A stretch of DNA of 64,000 nt from Rhodoferax sp. TS-BS-61-7 (GCF_002943465.1 NZ_PTQY01000009.1:62001-126000); one strand, 5' to 3'. Counted from the first letter of the stretch, positions 42,637 through 52,545 are shown. Notes: generated by a model not told the origin, from the sequence alone. A program made the numbers and translations.

Positions 42637-44742
42637 ATGACCACTCGCTCCCAACCCGTCCCGTTCCCCGTCTGGAACCAGGACCACGCCGCCAAGCTGG
42701 ACCAGCCCAACCTGCTGCTGTACCGCTCCAACCTGCTCGGCTCCGACCTGCGCATCACCAACTACGGCGGTGGCAACACCTCCGCCAAGATCACCCAGAA
42801 GGACCCACTGACCGGCAAGGACGTGTCGGTGCTGTGGGTCAAGGGCTCGGGCGGCGATGTGGGCTCCATGAAGCTCGACGGCTTCTCCACGCTCTACATG
42901 GACAAGCTCAACGCGCTGCAAGGCATTTACCGCGGTTCCGACTTTGAAGACGAGATGGTGGGCTACCTGCCGCACTGCACCTTCAACCTGAACCCGCGCG
43001 CCGCCAGCATCGACACACCGCTGCACGCCTACCTGCCGTTTGCGCATGTGGACCATATGCACCCCGATTCGGTCATCGCTATTGCGGCCATGGCCCACAG
43101 CGAAGCCATCACCCAAGAAGCCTTTGGCGGCACCATTGGCTGGCTGCCCTGGCGCCGTCCCGGTTACGAGCTGGGCCTGCAACTGCAACGCTATGTGGCA
43201 GCGCACCCCGGCCTCAAGGGCCTGGTGCTGGGCGGCCACGGCCTGTTCACCTGGGGCGATGATTCGCGCACTTGCTACGAGAACACTGTGGCCGTGATCG
43301 AGCAGGCGCAAATCTGGCTGGCCGCGCAGGCCCAGGCCCGCAAGGCCGTGCCCTTTGGAGGCGCCAAGGTCAACGCGCTGGATGTGGCTGCACAAGACGA
43401 AGTGCTGGCCCGCGTGCTGCCCGTGCTGCGTGGCCAGGCCTCGCAAAGCGGCCACAAGCTCTTGCATGTGGACCGCCAGGCCGTGGTCATGGAGTTTGTG
43501 AACAGCCAGCAGCTCGAAGCGCTGGCGGCTTTGGGCACCTCCTGCCCCGACCACTTCTTGCGCACCAAGATCAAACCTTTGATCCTCGACGAGTCGGTCT
43601 ACACCCTGGGCGGTGCCGAGCTGTCCAAGGCCATTGCCACCAAGCTGGCTGACTACCGCGCTGACTACACCGCCTACTACGAGCGCTGCAAGCGCGCCAA
43701 CAGCCCGGCGCTGCGCGACCCGAACCCCGTCATCATCCTGCTGCCCCGCATCGGCATGGTGGCCATCGCCAAGGACAAAGCCACGGCCCGCATCGCTGGC
43801 GAGTTTTATGTGAACGCCATCAACGTGATGCGTGACGCCAACGCCATCGACACCTACGTGGGCCTGCCCGAACAGGAAGCGTTTGACATCGAATACTGGC
43901 TGCTCGAAGAAGCTAAGCTGCAGCGCATGCCCAAGGCCAAACCCCTGGTGGGCAAGGTGGCCCTGGTCACCGGCGGCGCCGGTGGCATTGGCCGCGCGAT
44001 TGTGGAGCGCCAGTTGCAAGAGGGTGTGTGCGCCGTGTTGCTGGACATTGATGCCGAAGCGCTCAACAGCACTGTGGCTGAACTCTCCAAGAAGTTTGGC
44101 AAGGACGTGGTGCGCGGCGTGGTCTGCGATGTGACCAGCGAAGAGTCGGTCATCGCCGCCTATGCCCAGGCTGCCATCGAATACGGTGGCGTGGACATCC
44201 TGGTGTCCAACGCCGGCATCGCCTCCGCCGCACCGCTGGAAGACACCACGCTGGCGCTGTGGAACCGCAACCAGAGCATTCTGGCCACCGGTTACTTCCT
44301 GGTCGGCCGCGAAGCCTTCCGCCTCATGAAGGCGCAGGCCGTGGGCGGCTCCATGGTCTTCATTGCCAGCAAAAACGGCATGGTGGCCAGCAACCAGGCG
44401 GTGGCCTACTGCGCGGCTAAGGCGGCAGAAATCCAACTCTCACGCAGCTTTGCGCTCGAAGGCGCACCGCTGGGCATCCGCTGCAACGTGGTGAACCCCG
44501 ATGCCGTCATCCGAGGCAGCAAAATCTGGACTGGTACCTGGAGCCAGGAGCGCGCCGCGGCCAACAAGGTGAGCGAGGAAGAACTCGAAGCCTTCTACCG
44601 CGACCGCTCCATGCTCAAGCGCAGCGTCTTCCCCGAAGACATTGCCGAGGCCACTTACTTTTTGGCCAGCGAACTCGCAGCCAAATCCACCGGCAACATC
44701 CTCAACGTGGACGCCGGCAACCTCGCTGCCTTCCCACGCTAA
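42637..44742 (+). CDS. rhaD: Bifunctional rhamnulose-1-phosphate aldolase/short-chain dehydrogenase
   Basis: A 701-residue fusion. Residues about 1-420 are a class II-type aldolase: GGGNTSAK near 45, MHPDSVIAIAA near 145, and GGHGLFTWGDD near 200. Residues about 440-701 are an SDR with GKVALVTGGAGGIGRA and YCAAKAAEIQ. This fusion (RhaE-W/YuxG type) splits L-rhamnulose-1-phosphate into DHAP and L-lactaldehyde and oxidises the aldehyde to lactate. It is the first gene of the rhamnose operon. The start has no good Shine-Dalgarno sequence. Confidence 0.92.
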   Translation: MTTRSQPVPFPVWNQDHAAKLDQPNLLLYRSNLLGSDLRITNYGGGNTSAKITQKDPLTGKDVSVLWVKGSGGDVGSMKLDGFSTLYMDKLNALQGIYRGSDFEDEMVGYLPHCTFNLNPRAASIDTPLHAYLPFAHVDHMHPDSVIAIAAMAHSEAITQEAFGGTIGWLPWRRPGYELGLQLQRYVAAHPGLKGLVLGGHGLFTWGDDSRTCYENTVAVIEQAQIWLAAQAQARKAVPFGGAKVNALDVAAQDEVLARVLPVLRGQASQSGHKLLHVDRQAVVMEFVNSQQLEALAALGTSCPDHFLRTKIKPLILDESVYTLGGAELSKAIATKLADYRADYTAYYERCKRANSPALRDPNPVIILLPRIGMVAIAKDKATARIAGEFYVNAINVMRDANAIDTYVGLPEQEAFDIEYWLLEEAKLQRMPKAKPLVGKVALVTGGAGGIGRAIVERQLQEGVCAVLLDIDAEALNSTVAELSKKFGKDVVRGVVCDVTSEESVIAAYAQAAIEYGGVDILVSNAGIASAAPLEDTTLALWNRNQSILATGYFLVGREAFRLMKAQAVGGSMVFIASKNGMVASNQAVAYCAAKAAEIQLSRSFALEGAPLGIRCNVVNPDAVIRGSKIWTGTWSQERAAANKVSEEELEAFYRDRSMLKRSVFPEDIAEATYFLASELAAKSTGNILNVDAGNLAAFPR

Positions 44743-44766
44743 GACCCCACGTATTCGAGACACACC

Positions 44767-46056
44767 ATGACACAACAGATCAACACCGGACTGATCGCCG
44801 ACCACAACGCCCAGGCCGCAGCCCGCGTGAACCTGGACTATGAAACCCTGGGCGAGCAACTGGCCCGCCGCGGCGTGGACATTGCCGTCCTCAAGGCCGA
44901 GGTGGCGAAGTTCGCCGTGGCCGTGCCCAGCTGGGGCGTGGGCACGGGCGGCACCCGCTTCGCGCGTTTCCCCGGCCTGGGCGAGCCGCGCCATGTGTTC
45001 GACAAGATCCAGGACTGCGGCGTGATCCAGCAGCTGGTGCGCTGCACGCCCACCGTGTCGCCCCACTTTCCCTGGGACAAGGTGAGCGACTACAAGGAAC
45101 TGCGCCAACACGCCGAAGCGAACGGTGTGGGTTTTGACGCGGTCAACTCCAACACCTTCTCGGACCAGAAAGACCAGCCGCTGTCCTACAAATTCGGCAG
45201 CCTGACCCATGCCGACGCGGGCGTGCGCGCCCAGGCCGTGGCGCACAACCTGGAGTGCATTGAGATTGGCAAGCAACTGGGCAGCAAGGCGCTGACCGTG
45301 TGGATTGGCGACGGCGCCAACTTCCCCGGCCAAAGCCACTTCCGCCGCCAGTTCGAGCGCTACCTGGACAGCAACCGCCAGATCTATGACGCGCTGCCCG
45401 CCGACTGGCGCATGTTCCTCGAACACAAGATGTTCGAACCCGCGTTTTACGCCACGGTGATTCAGGATTGGGGCTCCAGCTTGTTGGCCGCCCAAACCTT
45501 GGGCCCCAAGGCACGCTGCCTGGTGGACCTGGGCCACCACGCGCCCAACACCAACATCGAGATGATCGTGGCGCGCCTGGTGCACGCACAGAAGTTGGCT
45601 GGCTTCCACTTCAACGACAGCAAGTACGGCGACGACGACCTGGACAGCGGCAGCATCAACCCCTTCCAGCTGTTCCTGGTGTTCAACGAACTGGTGGACG
45701 CGGCGCAAACCGGTGCGGCCGAGTTCGACCCGGCCTACATGCTGGACCAGTCGCACAACGTGACCGACCCCATCGAGAGCCTGATGACCAGCGCTGTGAC
45801 CGTGCAGCGTTGTTATGCCCAGGCCCTGCTGGTGGACCGCAAGGCACTGACCGCCTACCAAGACAGCAACGATGTGCTGATGGCCGCCCAGACGCTGAAG
45901 CAGGCCTTCCACACCGACGTGACGCCCCTGCTGCAAAAAATTCGCATGGATGCGGGCGGCGCTGCCGACCCGGTCCAAGCCTACCGCGCCAGTGGTTACC
46001 GCAAGCAGATGGCGGCGATTCGCCCTGCCAGCGGCCCCAGTAGCGGCATTGTTTGA
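44767..46056 (+). CDS. rhaI: L-rhamnose isomerase (RhaI type)
   Basis: A 429-residue TIM-barrel sugar isomerase converting L-rhamnose to L-rhamnulose. It has the metal-site features of the rhamnose catabolism isomerase family: WIGDGANFPGQSHFRRQFER, LVDLGHHAPNTNIEMIVARL and HFNDSKYGDDDLDSGSINPF. It lies 24 bases after rhaD and is the rhizobial/Gram-positive RhaI form rather than the E. coli RhaA form. The end IRPASGPSSGIV is compact and typical. Confidence 0.93.
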   Translation: MTQQINTGLIADHNAQAAARVNLDYETLGEQLARRGVDIAVLKAEVAKFAVAVPSWGVGTGGTRFARFPGLGEPRHVFDKIQDCGVIQQLVRCTPTVSPHFPWDKVSDYKELRQHAEANGVGFDAVNSNTFSDQKDQPLSYKFGSLTHADAGVRAQAVAHNLECIEIGKQLGSKALTVWIGDGANFPGQSHFRRQFERYLDSNRQIYDALPADWRMFLEHKMFEPAFYATVIQDWGSSLLAAQTLGPKARCLVDLGHHAPNTNIEMIVARLVHAQKLAGFHFNDSKYGDDDLDSGSINPFQLFLVFNELVDAAQTGAAEFDPAYMLDQSHNVTDPIESLMTSAVTVQRCYAQALLVDRKALTAYQDSNDVLMAAQTLKQAFHTDVTPLLQKIRMDAGGAADPVQAYRASGYRKQMAAIRPASGPSSGIV

Positions 46057-46138
46057 GCGTGGTTGCCATTGGCAGTTGCGCACTCCCCATCGACCCCGGT
46101 GCATCGTGTCCCTTTGTGGCCGGTGCAAGCGGTATCGA

Positions 46139-46162
46139 GACCGGCCTTCGGGTCAATTTTTT
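46139..46162 (+). terminator. Weak hairpin and T-tract before rhaS
   Basis: A short GACC/GGTC stem followed by AATTTTTT, in the 131-base gap between rhaI and rhaS. It is a poor stem; possibly an attenuator or the end of the rhaDI transcript. Confidence 0.3.
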
Positions 46163-46187
46163 CTACTAACAATTCCAGGAGACACGC

Positions 46188-47180
46188 ATGAAGAAACAAC
46201 TCAAAACCCTGCTGACCATTGCCTTGAGCGCGGCCCTGGTCAGCCCCGCGTTTGCGGCCGACAAAATCGCCCTGGTGGTGAAGAGCTTGGGCAACGGCTT
46301 TTTTGACGCCGCCAACCAAGGTGCACAAGAAGCCGCCAAGGAACTCAAGAACGTCGAGATCATTTACACCGGCCCCGCCAAAGCAACCGCCGAAGGCCAG
46401 ATCGAAATCGTGAACTCGCTGATCGCACAAAAGGTCTCCGCCATCGTGATCTCCGCCAATGACCCCGACGCCCTGGCCCCCGTGCTCAAGCGCGCCATGG
46501 ACCGCGGCATCAAGGTCATCTCGTTTGACTCCGGCGTGCGCAAAGACGGCCGCCTGATGCACCTGAACCCCTCCAGCAACCCGCTCATCGGTGAGAAGCT
46601 GGTGAAGATGACGGCTGACGCTATCGGCGCCACCGGTGAAGTGGCTGTGTTGTCCGCGACTGCACAAGCTACCAACCAGAACATCTGGATCGAAGAAGCC
46701 AAGAAGGTGCTGGCCCAGCCCGCCTACAAGGGCCTGAAGTTGGTCAGCGTGGTCTATGGTGACGACCAGACCGACAAGAGCTACCGCGAAGCCCAGGGCT
46801 TGTTCAAGAGCTACCCCAACCTGAAGGCCATCATTGCCCCCACCACCGTGGGTGTGGCCGCAGCGGCCAAGGCTGTGCAGGACGAAAAGAAGGTTGGCGC
46901 GATTTTTGTGACCGGTTTGGGTCTGCCTTCGGAGATGGCTGGCCACGTGAAGAGCGGCGCCGTCAAGTCCTTCGCGATCTGGAACCCTATCGACCTGGGC
47001 TACTCTTCCATCATGGCTGCCAGCCAGTTCATCTCGGGCAAGGTCACTGGCAAGGCGGGTGACAAGGTGTCGCTGGGCCGCGTTGGCACCGTGACATTGG
47101 ACGCCAATGGCGAAGCCGCCATGGCTGAGCCTTTCACGTACGATGCCTCCAACGTCGAGAAGTTCGCGAAGTTCTTCTGA
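46188..47180 (+). CDS. rhaS: Rhamnose ABC transporter substrate-binding protein
   Basis: A 330-residue periplasmic sugar-binding protein. The signal peptide is MKKQLKTLLTIALSAALVS ending PAFAA. The mature part is a ribose-type (peripla_BP_4) binding protein: KSLGNGFFDAANQGAQEAAK, VISANDPDALAPVLKRAMDRG, KVISFDSGV and GDDQTDKSYREAQGL. A strong AGGAG precedes it. The operon encodes the rest of the transporter. It is followed by a strong hairpin that should raise its expression over the downstream genes. Confidence 0.93.
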   Translation: MKKQLKTLLTIALSAALVSPAFAADKIALVVKSLGNGFFDAANQGAQEAAKELKNVEIIYTGPAKATAEGQIEIVNSLIAQKVSAIVISANDPDALAPVLKRAMDRGIKVISFDSGVRKDGRLMHLNPSSNPLIGEKLVKMTADAIGATGEVAVLSATAQATNQNIWIEEAKKVLAQPAYKGLKLVSVVYGDDQTDKSYREAQGLFKSYPNLKAIIAPTTVGVAAAAKAVQDEKKVGAIFVTGLGLPSEMAGHVKSGAVKSFAIWNPIDLGYSSIMAASQFISGKVTGKAGDKVSLGRVGTVTLDANGEAAMAEPFTYDASNVEKFAKFF

Positions 47181-47193
47181 TGGTGTGGTGTGT

Positions 47194-47215
47194 GCCTGCG
47201 CTCCACGGCGCAGGC
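47194..47215 (+). other. 8-bp stem hairpin after rhaS
   Basis: GCCTGCGC-TCCACG-GCGCAGGC, 14 bases after the rhaS stop. It has no T-tract; probably an mRNA-stabilising 3' structure for the rhaS segment. Confidence 0.5.
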
Positions 47216-47228
47216 CACTGAGGTCGAC

Positions 47229-47266
47229 GGGGCAACCCTGCCTGGTTGGGGTGGCCCCCTTTTTTT
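47229..47266 (+). terminator. Intra-operon terminator/attenuator between rhaS and rhaT
   Basis: GGGGC-AACC...GGTT-...-GCCCC stem with a bulge on the 3' arm, followed by C then seven T. It is placed between the binding-protein and ATPase genes, a common way to make more binding protein than transporter. Confidence 0.65.
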
Positions 47267-47285
47267 GGAATGTTGGATTCTCATC

Positions 47286-48830
47286 ATGTCTGATGTATTG
47301 CTGAGTCTGCGCACCATCCACAAGCGCTATGGCGCAACCCATGCGCTGCGTGGGGTGGACCTGGATTTGCGGGCCGGAGAAGTGCTGGCCCTGGTGGGCG
47401 AGAACGGCGCGGGCAAGTCCACGCTGGTCAAAATGCTCACCGGTGTGGTGCCGGTGGACGAGGGCGTGATCACGCTCAATGGCGTGGTGCAAAGTTTTGC
47501 CAACGCACAGGCCTCACAGGCCGCAGGCATCCTGGCCGTGCACCAGGAAACGGTGATGTTCGAAGAACTCAGCGTGGCCGAAAACATTTACGTGGGGCGC
47601 CACCTGATGCGCGGCCCCTTTATCGACTGGTCGGCGATGAACACACAGGCGCAAGCTGTGCTGGACCAGATCGGTGCGCGCTTCAAGGCCACCACGCTGG
47701 TCAAGGACCTGAGCCTGGCCGAGCGGCACCTGGTGGAGATCGCACGGGCCCTGTCGCAAAAGGCCTTGGTGGTCATTCTGGATGAGCCCACTGCGGCGCT
47801 GTCGCAGGCCGAGATCCGCGACTTCTACGGCATCGTGCGCCAGTTGCGCGACCAGGGCGTGGGCGTGATCTTTATCACCCACAAGTTCGATGAAATATTT
47901 GCTGTGGCGGATCGCTACGTGGTGCTGCGCGATGGCGCTGCCGTGGGCAGCGGTGCGATTGCCGATGCGACCGAGCAGGAGCTGGTCAAACTCATGGCCG
48001 GTCGCGCCATCGACCAGATCTACCCACACATTGCCTCCACCCCCGGTGAGGTGGTGATGACGGTAAAGAACCTGTCGCACCCCTCGGAATTCAACAACGT
48101 GGCCTTCGAGTTGCGCCGTGGCGAGATCCTGGGCTTCTATGGCCTCGTGGGCTCGGGCCGCAGCGAGGCCATGCTGGCCATCATGGGCTTGAACCCCGCT
48201 GCCCGTGGCGAGTTCGTGGTCTGTGGCCAGACCCTGCATGCGCGCCGCCCCGGTGATGCGATTGCCGCCGGAATTGCCTATGTGCCCGAAGAGCGCCAGC
48301 GCCAGGGCGGCATTCTGGGTTTCTCGGTAGAACACAACATCAGCCTGGCCGGCCTCTCCCGCTTTGCGCGCGGCATCTGGCTGTCCAAGGTGCGCGAGTC
48401 GGCGCTGTGCCAGCGCATGATTGAGCGCCTGCGCATCAAGACCCATTCGCCCGACACCTTGTTGTCCGGCCTGTCGGGTGGCAACCAACAGAAGGTGGTC
48501 ATTGCCAAGTGGCTGGGGCTGGACCCACGCATCGTGATCCTGGACGAGCCCACCAAGGGCATCGACGTGGGGGCCAAGCAGGCCGTCTACCAGCTCATTG
48601 CCGAAATGGTCGAACAGGGTTTGGCGGTGATCCTGGTGTCCAGCGAACTGCCCGAGGTCATGCACCTGGCGCACCGCACCATCGTGATGCGCCGTGGCGT
48701 GCAGGTGGCGGAATTTGACCGTGCCAACGCGCACGCAGAACACATCGTGGCCGCGGCCTCGGGCCTGGCCGCCGTGCCGACGCCCCATGTGGCCGAACCC
48801 GCAACGGCGCAGGAGGCGCTTGCAGCATGA
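47286..48830 (+). CDS. rhaT: Rhamnose ABC transporter ATP-binding protein
   Basis: A 514-residue sugar-importer ATPase with two fused nucleotide-binding domains. The first has Walker A GENGAGKSTLVKML (from residue 38), LSLAERHLVEIARAL and VILDEPTAAL; the second has degenerate Walker A GLVGSGRSEAM and strong LSGGNQQKVVIAKWL and ILDEPTKGIDVGAK. ATG 47286 (MSDVLLSLRTIHKRYG) is chosen over a longer frame beginning at 47190 that runs through the terminator. The end overlaps rhaP by 4 bases. Confidence 0.94.
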   Translation: MSDVLLSLRTIHKRYGATHALRGVDLDLRAGEVLALVGENGAGKSTLVKMLTGVVPVDEGVITLNGVVQSFANAQASQAAGILAVHQETVMFEELSVAENIYVGRHLMRGPFIDWSAMNTQAQAVLDQIGARFKATTLVKDLSLAERHLVEIARALSQKALVVILDEPTAALSQAEIRDFYGIVRQLRDQGVGVIFITHKFDEIFAVADRYVVLRDGAAVGSGAIADATEQELVKLMAGRAIDQIYPHIASTPGEVVMTVKNLSHPSEFNNVAFELRRGEILGFYGLVGSGRSEAMLAIMGLNPAARGEFVVCGQTLHARRPGDAIAAGIAYVPEERQRQGGILGFSVEHNISLAGLSRFARGIWLSKVRESALCQRMIERLRIKTHSPDTLLSGLSGGNQQKVVIAKWLGLDPRIVILDEPTKGIDVGAKQAVYQLIAEMVEQGLAVILVSSELPEVMHLAHRTIVMRRGVQVAEFDRANAHAEHIVAAASGLAAVPTPHVAEPATAQEALAA

Positions 48831-49810
48831 CATCCCTGAAATCAATACGGCGCGAATGGCTGCTTTTGGCCATCATCGTTGCCATCGCGCTGGCCGTGGG
48901 GGCCCGCGCGCCGGTCTTTCTGACCTGGCGCAACGGCATGGACATTGCCAACGATTCGGCCATCCTGGCCATCCTCGTCATGGGCCAGATGCTGGTGCTG
49001 CTGACGCGCGGCATTGACCTGTCGGTGGCTTCCAATCTGGCGCTCACCGGCATGGTCTGCGCGCTGATTGGCAAGGCCTGGCCTGGCGCCTCGGTACCGG
49101 TGTTGCTGGTCATTGCCCTGGGTGTGGGCGCCTTGCTGGGTGCCGTGAACGGCTGGCTCATCACGCGTTTTGAGTTACCACCGATTGTGGTGACGCTGGG
49201 CACCTTGTCCGCCTACCGCGGTGCCATCTTCGTGGCCAGCAAGGGCGCCTGGGTGTCTGACCAGGACATCCATGAGGTCATCAAAGGGCTGCCGCGCGAA
49301 GTGTGGCTAGGCTTGCCTGCGCTGGTGTGGTTTGCGCTGGTGGTGCTGGCGCTGACGGCCGTGTTTTTGAAGCTGCGCCGCGAAGGCCGCGAGATCTATG
49401 CGCTGGGCGGCAACCCGCATGCAGCGGCCTATGTGGGCATCTCGGCTAACAAGCGCCTCATGATGGTCTACACGCTGTCGGGCATGCTGGCCGGTCTGGC
49501 CGGGCTGTTGTGGGTGGGGCGCTATTCCATTGCCTACACCGAGCTGGCCGCGGGCTATGAGCTGACCGTGGTGGCGGCCTGCGTGATTGGTGGCGTGAGC
49601 ATTGGCGGCGGCGTGGGCTCGGTGCTGGGTGCGGCACTGGGCGTGCTGTTCATCGGCGTGGTCAACGGCGCGTTGCCGGTGATCCAGGTCTCACCGTTTT
49701 GGCAGCAGGCGATTGCCGGTGCCGTGATTTTGATTTCGGTGACGGTGAACGCCCGTGCCGAGCGGCGCGCGGGGCGCCAGATTCTGGAACACAAGGGAGC
49801 TTTGGCATGA
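48827..49810 (+). CDS. rhaP: Rhamnose ABC transporter permease
   Basis: A 327-residue membrane permease of the ribose-type (BPD_transp_2) family with about 9-10 helices. Visible family motifs are LVLLTRGIDLSVASNLALTG, VTLGTLSAYRGAIF, and the EAA-like YALGGNPHAAAYVGI. Four-base overlaps with rhaT and rhaQ show translational coupling. With rhaQ it should form a heterodimeric channel. Confidence 0.92.
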   Translation: MTSLKSIRREWLLLAIIVAIALAVGARAPVFLTWRNGMDIANDSAILAILVMGQMLVLLTRGIDLSVASNLALTGMVCALIGKAWPGASVPVLLVIALGVGALLGAVNGWLITRFELPPIVVTLGTLSAYRGAIFVASKGAWVSDQDIHEVIKGLPREVWLGLPALVWFALVVLALTAVFLKLRREGREIYALGGNPHAAAYVGISANKRLMMVYTLSGMLAGLAGLLWVGRYSIAYTELAAGYELTVVAACVIGGVSIGGGVGSVLGAALGVLFIGVVNGALPVIQVSPFWQQAIAGAVILISVTVNARAERRAGRQILEHKGALA

Positions 49811-50769
49811 AGGCCTGGAATACATGGGAGCGGGTACTGCTGGCCCTGCTGGTCGTGCTGCTGGTGGTGTTCGGCATCGCGCAGCCGGGCTTCATGACGC
49901 CTGACGCGTTGGCCGACAGCACCTTCAACTTCAGCGAGAAAGGCATCCTCGCACTGGCGCTGGCCCTGCTCATCATCACTGGTGAGATTGACTTGTCCAT
50001 CGCCGCCATCCTGGCCCTCAGTTCGCTGGCCATGGGCTATGCGATGAAGGCTGGTGCGGGACCGCTGGGCATGACGTTGGCGGCTTTTGTGACCGGTGGT
50101 GTGGCGGGTGCCGTGAACGGGGTGCTGGTCACGCGCTACAAGCTGCCTTCCATCGTGGTGACCATTGGCACGCTGTCGCTGTACCGCGGCCTGGCCATGG
50201 TGGCGCTGGGCGACCAGGCCATCTCGGGCTACCCCGAGGTGTTTTCCACGCTGGGCAACAGCTATGTGGGTGAAGTGATCGGTGTGCGCTGGCTCATCAT
50301 CCCGATCGAGTTCGCCATCCTGTTGGTCGGTGCCATCGTGGTGGGCGTCACGCTGCACCGCACGGTGCTGGGCCGCCGCCTCTACGCCATTGGTGCCAAC
50401 CCCGTGGCCGCACGTTTCTCTGGTATCGAGGCGGACCGCTATCGGCTCGCGCTGTTTGTGTTTGCCGGCCTGATGGCGGCACTGGCGGCCATCATGCTGA
50501 CCGGCCGCATTGGTAGCACGCGCCCCAACATCGCCATGGGCTGGGAGCTGGACGCCATCACCATGGTGATCCTGGGCGGCGTGGCGATTGAAGGCGGGCG
50601 CGGCAGCATCGTGGGCACCATGCTGGCCGTGCTGCTGCTGGGCTTGTTCACCTTTGCCATGGGCATGGCCAACGTGACCGGCATTGTCATGAGCATGGTG
50701 ATTGGTGCGCTGCTCATCGTCTCCATGGTGCTGCCGCGCTTGCTCAAGCGCCAGGGAGCGCACGCATGA
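49807..50769 (+). CDS. rhaQ: Rhamnose ABC transporter permease
   Basis: A 320-residue second permease: [38 protein letters not shown], and [23 protein letters not shown] 49807 overlaps the rhaP stop (ATGA) and the end overlaps rhaM, so four consecutive genes are coupled. It is distinct from RhaP, consistent with a heteromeric channel. Confidence 0.92.
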   Translation: MKAWNTWERVLLALLVVLLVVFGIAQPGFMTPDALADSTFNFSEKGILALALALLIITGEIDLSIAAILALSSLAMGYAMKAGAGPLGMTLAAFVTGGVAGAVNGVLVTRYKLPSIVVTIGTLSLYRGLAMVALGDQAISGYPEVFSTLGNSYVGEVIGVRWLIIPIEFAILLVGAIVVGVTLHRTVLGRRLYAIGANPVAARFSGIEADRYRLALFVFAGLMAALAAIMLTGRIGSTRPNIAMGWELDAITMVILGGVAIEGGRGSIVGTMLAVLLLGLFTFAMGMANVTGIVMSMVIGALLIVSMVLPRLLKRQGAHA

Positions 50770-51098
50770 GCGCTGTGATGTCTACCGAGAAATATGCGTT
50801 TCGCATGTTCCTGAACCCGGGCTGCGTGGCCGAATACAAAAAGCGCCATGACCAGATCTGGCCAGAGCTGTCTGCCTTGCTCAAGGATGCGGGCGTCAGT
50901 GACTACAGCATTTACCTGGATGAAGAGCACCACGTGCTGTTCGCCGTGCTGCGCCGCGCCGTGGGCCACACCATGGACGCACTGCCCAGCCACCCGGTGA
51001 TGCAGCGCTGGTGGGCGCATATGGCCGACATCATGCGCGCCAACCCCGATGGTTCCCCGGTGGCCGAGCCGCTGCCCTGCCTGTTCCACATGGAGTGA
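50766..51098 (+). CDS. rhaM: L-rhamnose mutarotase
   Basis: A 110-residue enzyme interconverting alpha and beta L-rhamnose anomers. Conserved features are [23 protein letters not shown], including the catalytic-type His, [30 protein letters not shown] and FHME at the C-terminus. It is called rhaU in rhizobial operons. It overlaps rhaQ by 4 bases. Confidence 0.94.
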   Translation: MSAVMSTEKYAFRMFLNPGCVAEYKKRHDQIWPELSALLKDAGVSDYSIYLDEEHHVLFAVLRRAVGHTMDALPSHPVMQRWWAHMADIMRANPDGSPVAEPLPCLFHME

Positions 51099-51103
51099 GG
51101 GCA

Positions 51104-52528
51104 GTGGCTGTGAATGACGAACTGACGCTGGTGATCGACATCGGCAAAAGCCACGCCAAGCTGTTGATGGTGGACGCGCAGGGCACGGTGGTGGAACGCC
51201 ATGGGCGTGACAACGCCAGCGTGCCATCGCCCCTGGGCTACCCGGCACTCGACGTGCAGGGTCTGGAAGACTGGATGGCGCAGACCCTGCGCGCCTCGCC
51301 CAACACCGCACGGTGCGGCCGCGCTATCGCCTCCACCCACGGTGCTGCGCTGGTGGCGCTGGGTGACGAAGGTCTGGCCTGGGCTCCGGTGGACTATGAA
51401 TTTGATGGCCTGGCGCAGCACCCCTTGCTGGCCCAGGCGTTTGACGCAGCCGCCGATGGTTTTGCGCAAACCCTGTCGCCCGACCTGCCCGCCGGCCTGA
51501 ACGCCGCGCGCCAGCTTTGCTATGTGCAAAACCTGCACCCCGAGGCCTGGCGGCGCACGCGCTGCCTGCTGCCCTACGCGCAGTACTGGGCCTGGCGCCT
51601 GAGTGGCCAGCGCGCCAGCGAGGTCTCTTCGCTGGGCTGCCACACGCACCTGTGGCGCCCGCAGGATGGTGGTTTCTCCGCACTGGCGCAGGCCAAGGGC
51701 TGGGCCGCGCTGTTTGCGCCGCTGCGGTCCGCCTGGGAGGTGCTGGGCACGGTGAGCCCTGATATTGCCGAAGCTTGGGGCCTGCCCGCGCACTGCCAGG
51801 TGCATGTGGGCGTGCACGACAGCAACGCCTGCCTGGCGCGCTACCTCGATGCGTCGGTGGCCGCGTCATCGGCACTGACCGTGGTGTCGTCCGGCACCTG
51901 GACCGTGCTGATGGCGCCCGGCGCGCCCACGGCCAGCCTGCGGGCCGAGTGCGACATGCTGGCCAATGTGGACGTGCTGGGCCGCGCCACGCCCACGGCC
52001 CGCTTCATGGGTGGGCGGGAGTTTGCCGCGCTGCTGGACGGCGCCGCGCCTGATGCGGGCACGCTGGCCGATGTGCAGGCGCTGGTGGATGCGGGCACGC
52101 TGGCTATACCTTCGTTTGCCGAGCACGGTGGACCGTTCATGGGGCGCCAAGGGCAGATCGTGCGCGGCGGTCAGGCTCTTGCGGAGGTCTTGCCGCCCGG
52201 CCAGCGCGCCGCATTGGCTGCGCTGTATTGCGCGCAGACCACGGCTTGGTTGGTAGACCGGCTGTGGGACGGCGTGGACTTGCCGCGCACGGTGGTGTTA
52301 GAAGGGCCGTTGGCCCACAACCCGCTGTATTTGGCGCTGCTGCAAGCCCTGTTGCCACAGGTGCGCTGCTTGGCCAGCCATGATGCGATGGAGGGTACGG
52401 CGCGGGGGGCTTGGTTGTTGTCGCGCTGGGGTGAGTCGGCGGCTTCGGTGTTGGAGCCGGTGGAGGTTGCGCAGGTGTCGGGGTTGCAGGCCTACCATGG
52501 GCGCTGGTTGGCTGCGTTGTCGGTTTAG
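51104..52528 (+). CDS. rhaK: FGGY-family L-rhamnulokinase-like sugar kinase
   Basis: A 474-residue ASKHA-fold sugar kinase with the N-terminal ATP-binding LVIDIGKSHAKLLMVD, ASTHGAALVALG, GVHDSNACLARYLD and VSSGTWTVLMAP. It resembles rhizobial RhaK more than E. coli RhaB. By context it phosphorylates L-rhamnulose at C1. GTG 51104 or the GTG at 51110 is the start; both follow GAGG, 5 bases after rhaM. It is the last gene of the operon; a long palindrome follows. Confidence 0.88.
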   Translation: MAVNDELTLVIDIGKSHAKLLMVDAQGTVVERHGRDNASVPSPLGYPALDVQGLEDWMAQTLRASPNTARCGRAIASTHGAALVALGDEGLAWAPVDYEFDGLAQHPLLAQAFDAAADGFAQTLSPDLPAGLNAARQLCYVQNLHPEAWRRTRCLLPYAQYWAWRLSGQRASEVSSLGCHTHLWRPQDGGFSALAQAKGWAALFAPLRSAWEVLGTVSPDIAEAWGLPAHCQVHVGVHDSNACLARYLDASVAASSALTVVSSGTWTVLMAPGAPTASLRAECDMLANVDVLGRATPTARFMGGREFAALLDGAAPDAGTLADVQALVDAGTLAIPSFAEHGGPFMGRQGQIVRGGQALAEVLPPGQRAALAALYCAQTTAWLVDRLWDGVDLPRTVVLEGPLAHNPLYLALLQALLPQVRCLASHDAMEGTARGAWLLSRWGESAASVLEPVEVAQVSGLQAYHGRWLAALSV

Positions 52529-52545
52529 GTGGCTTGGTTTTTTTA

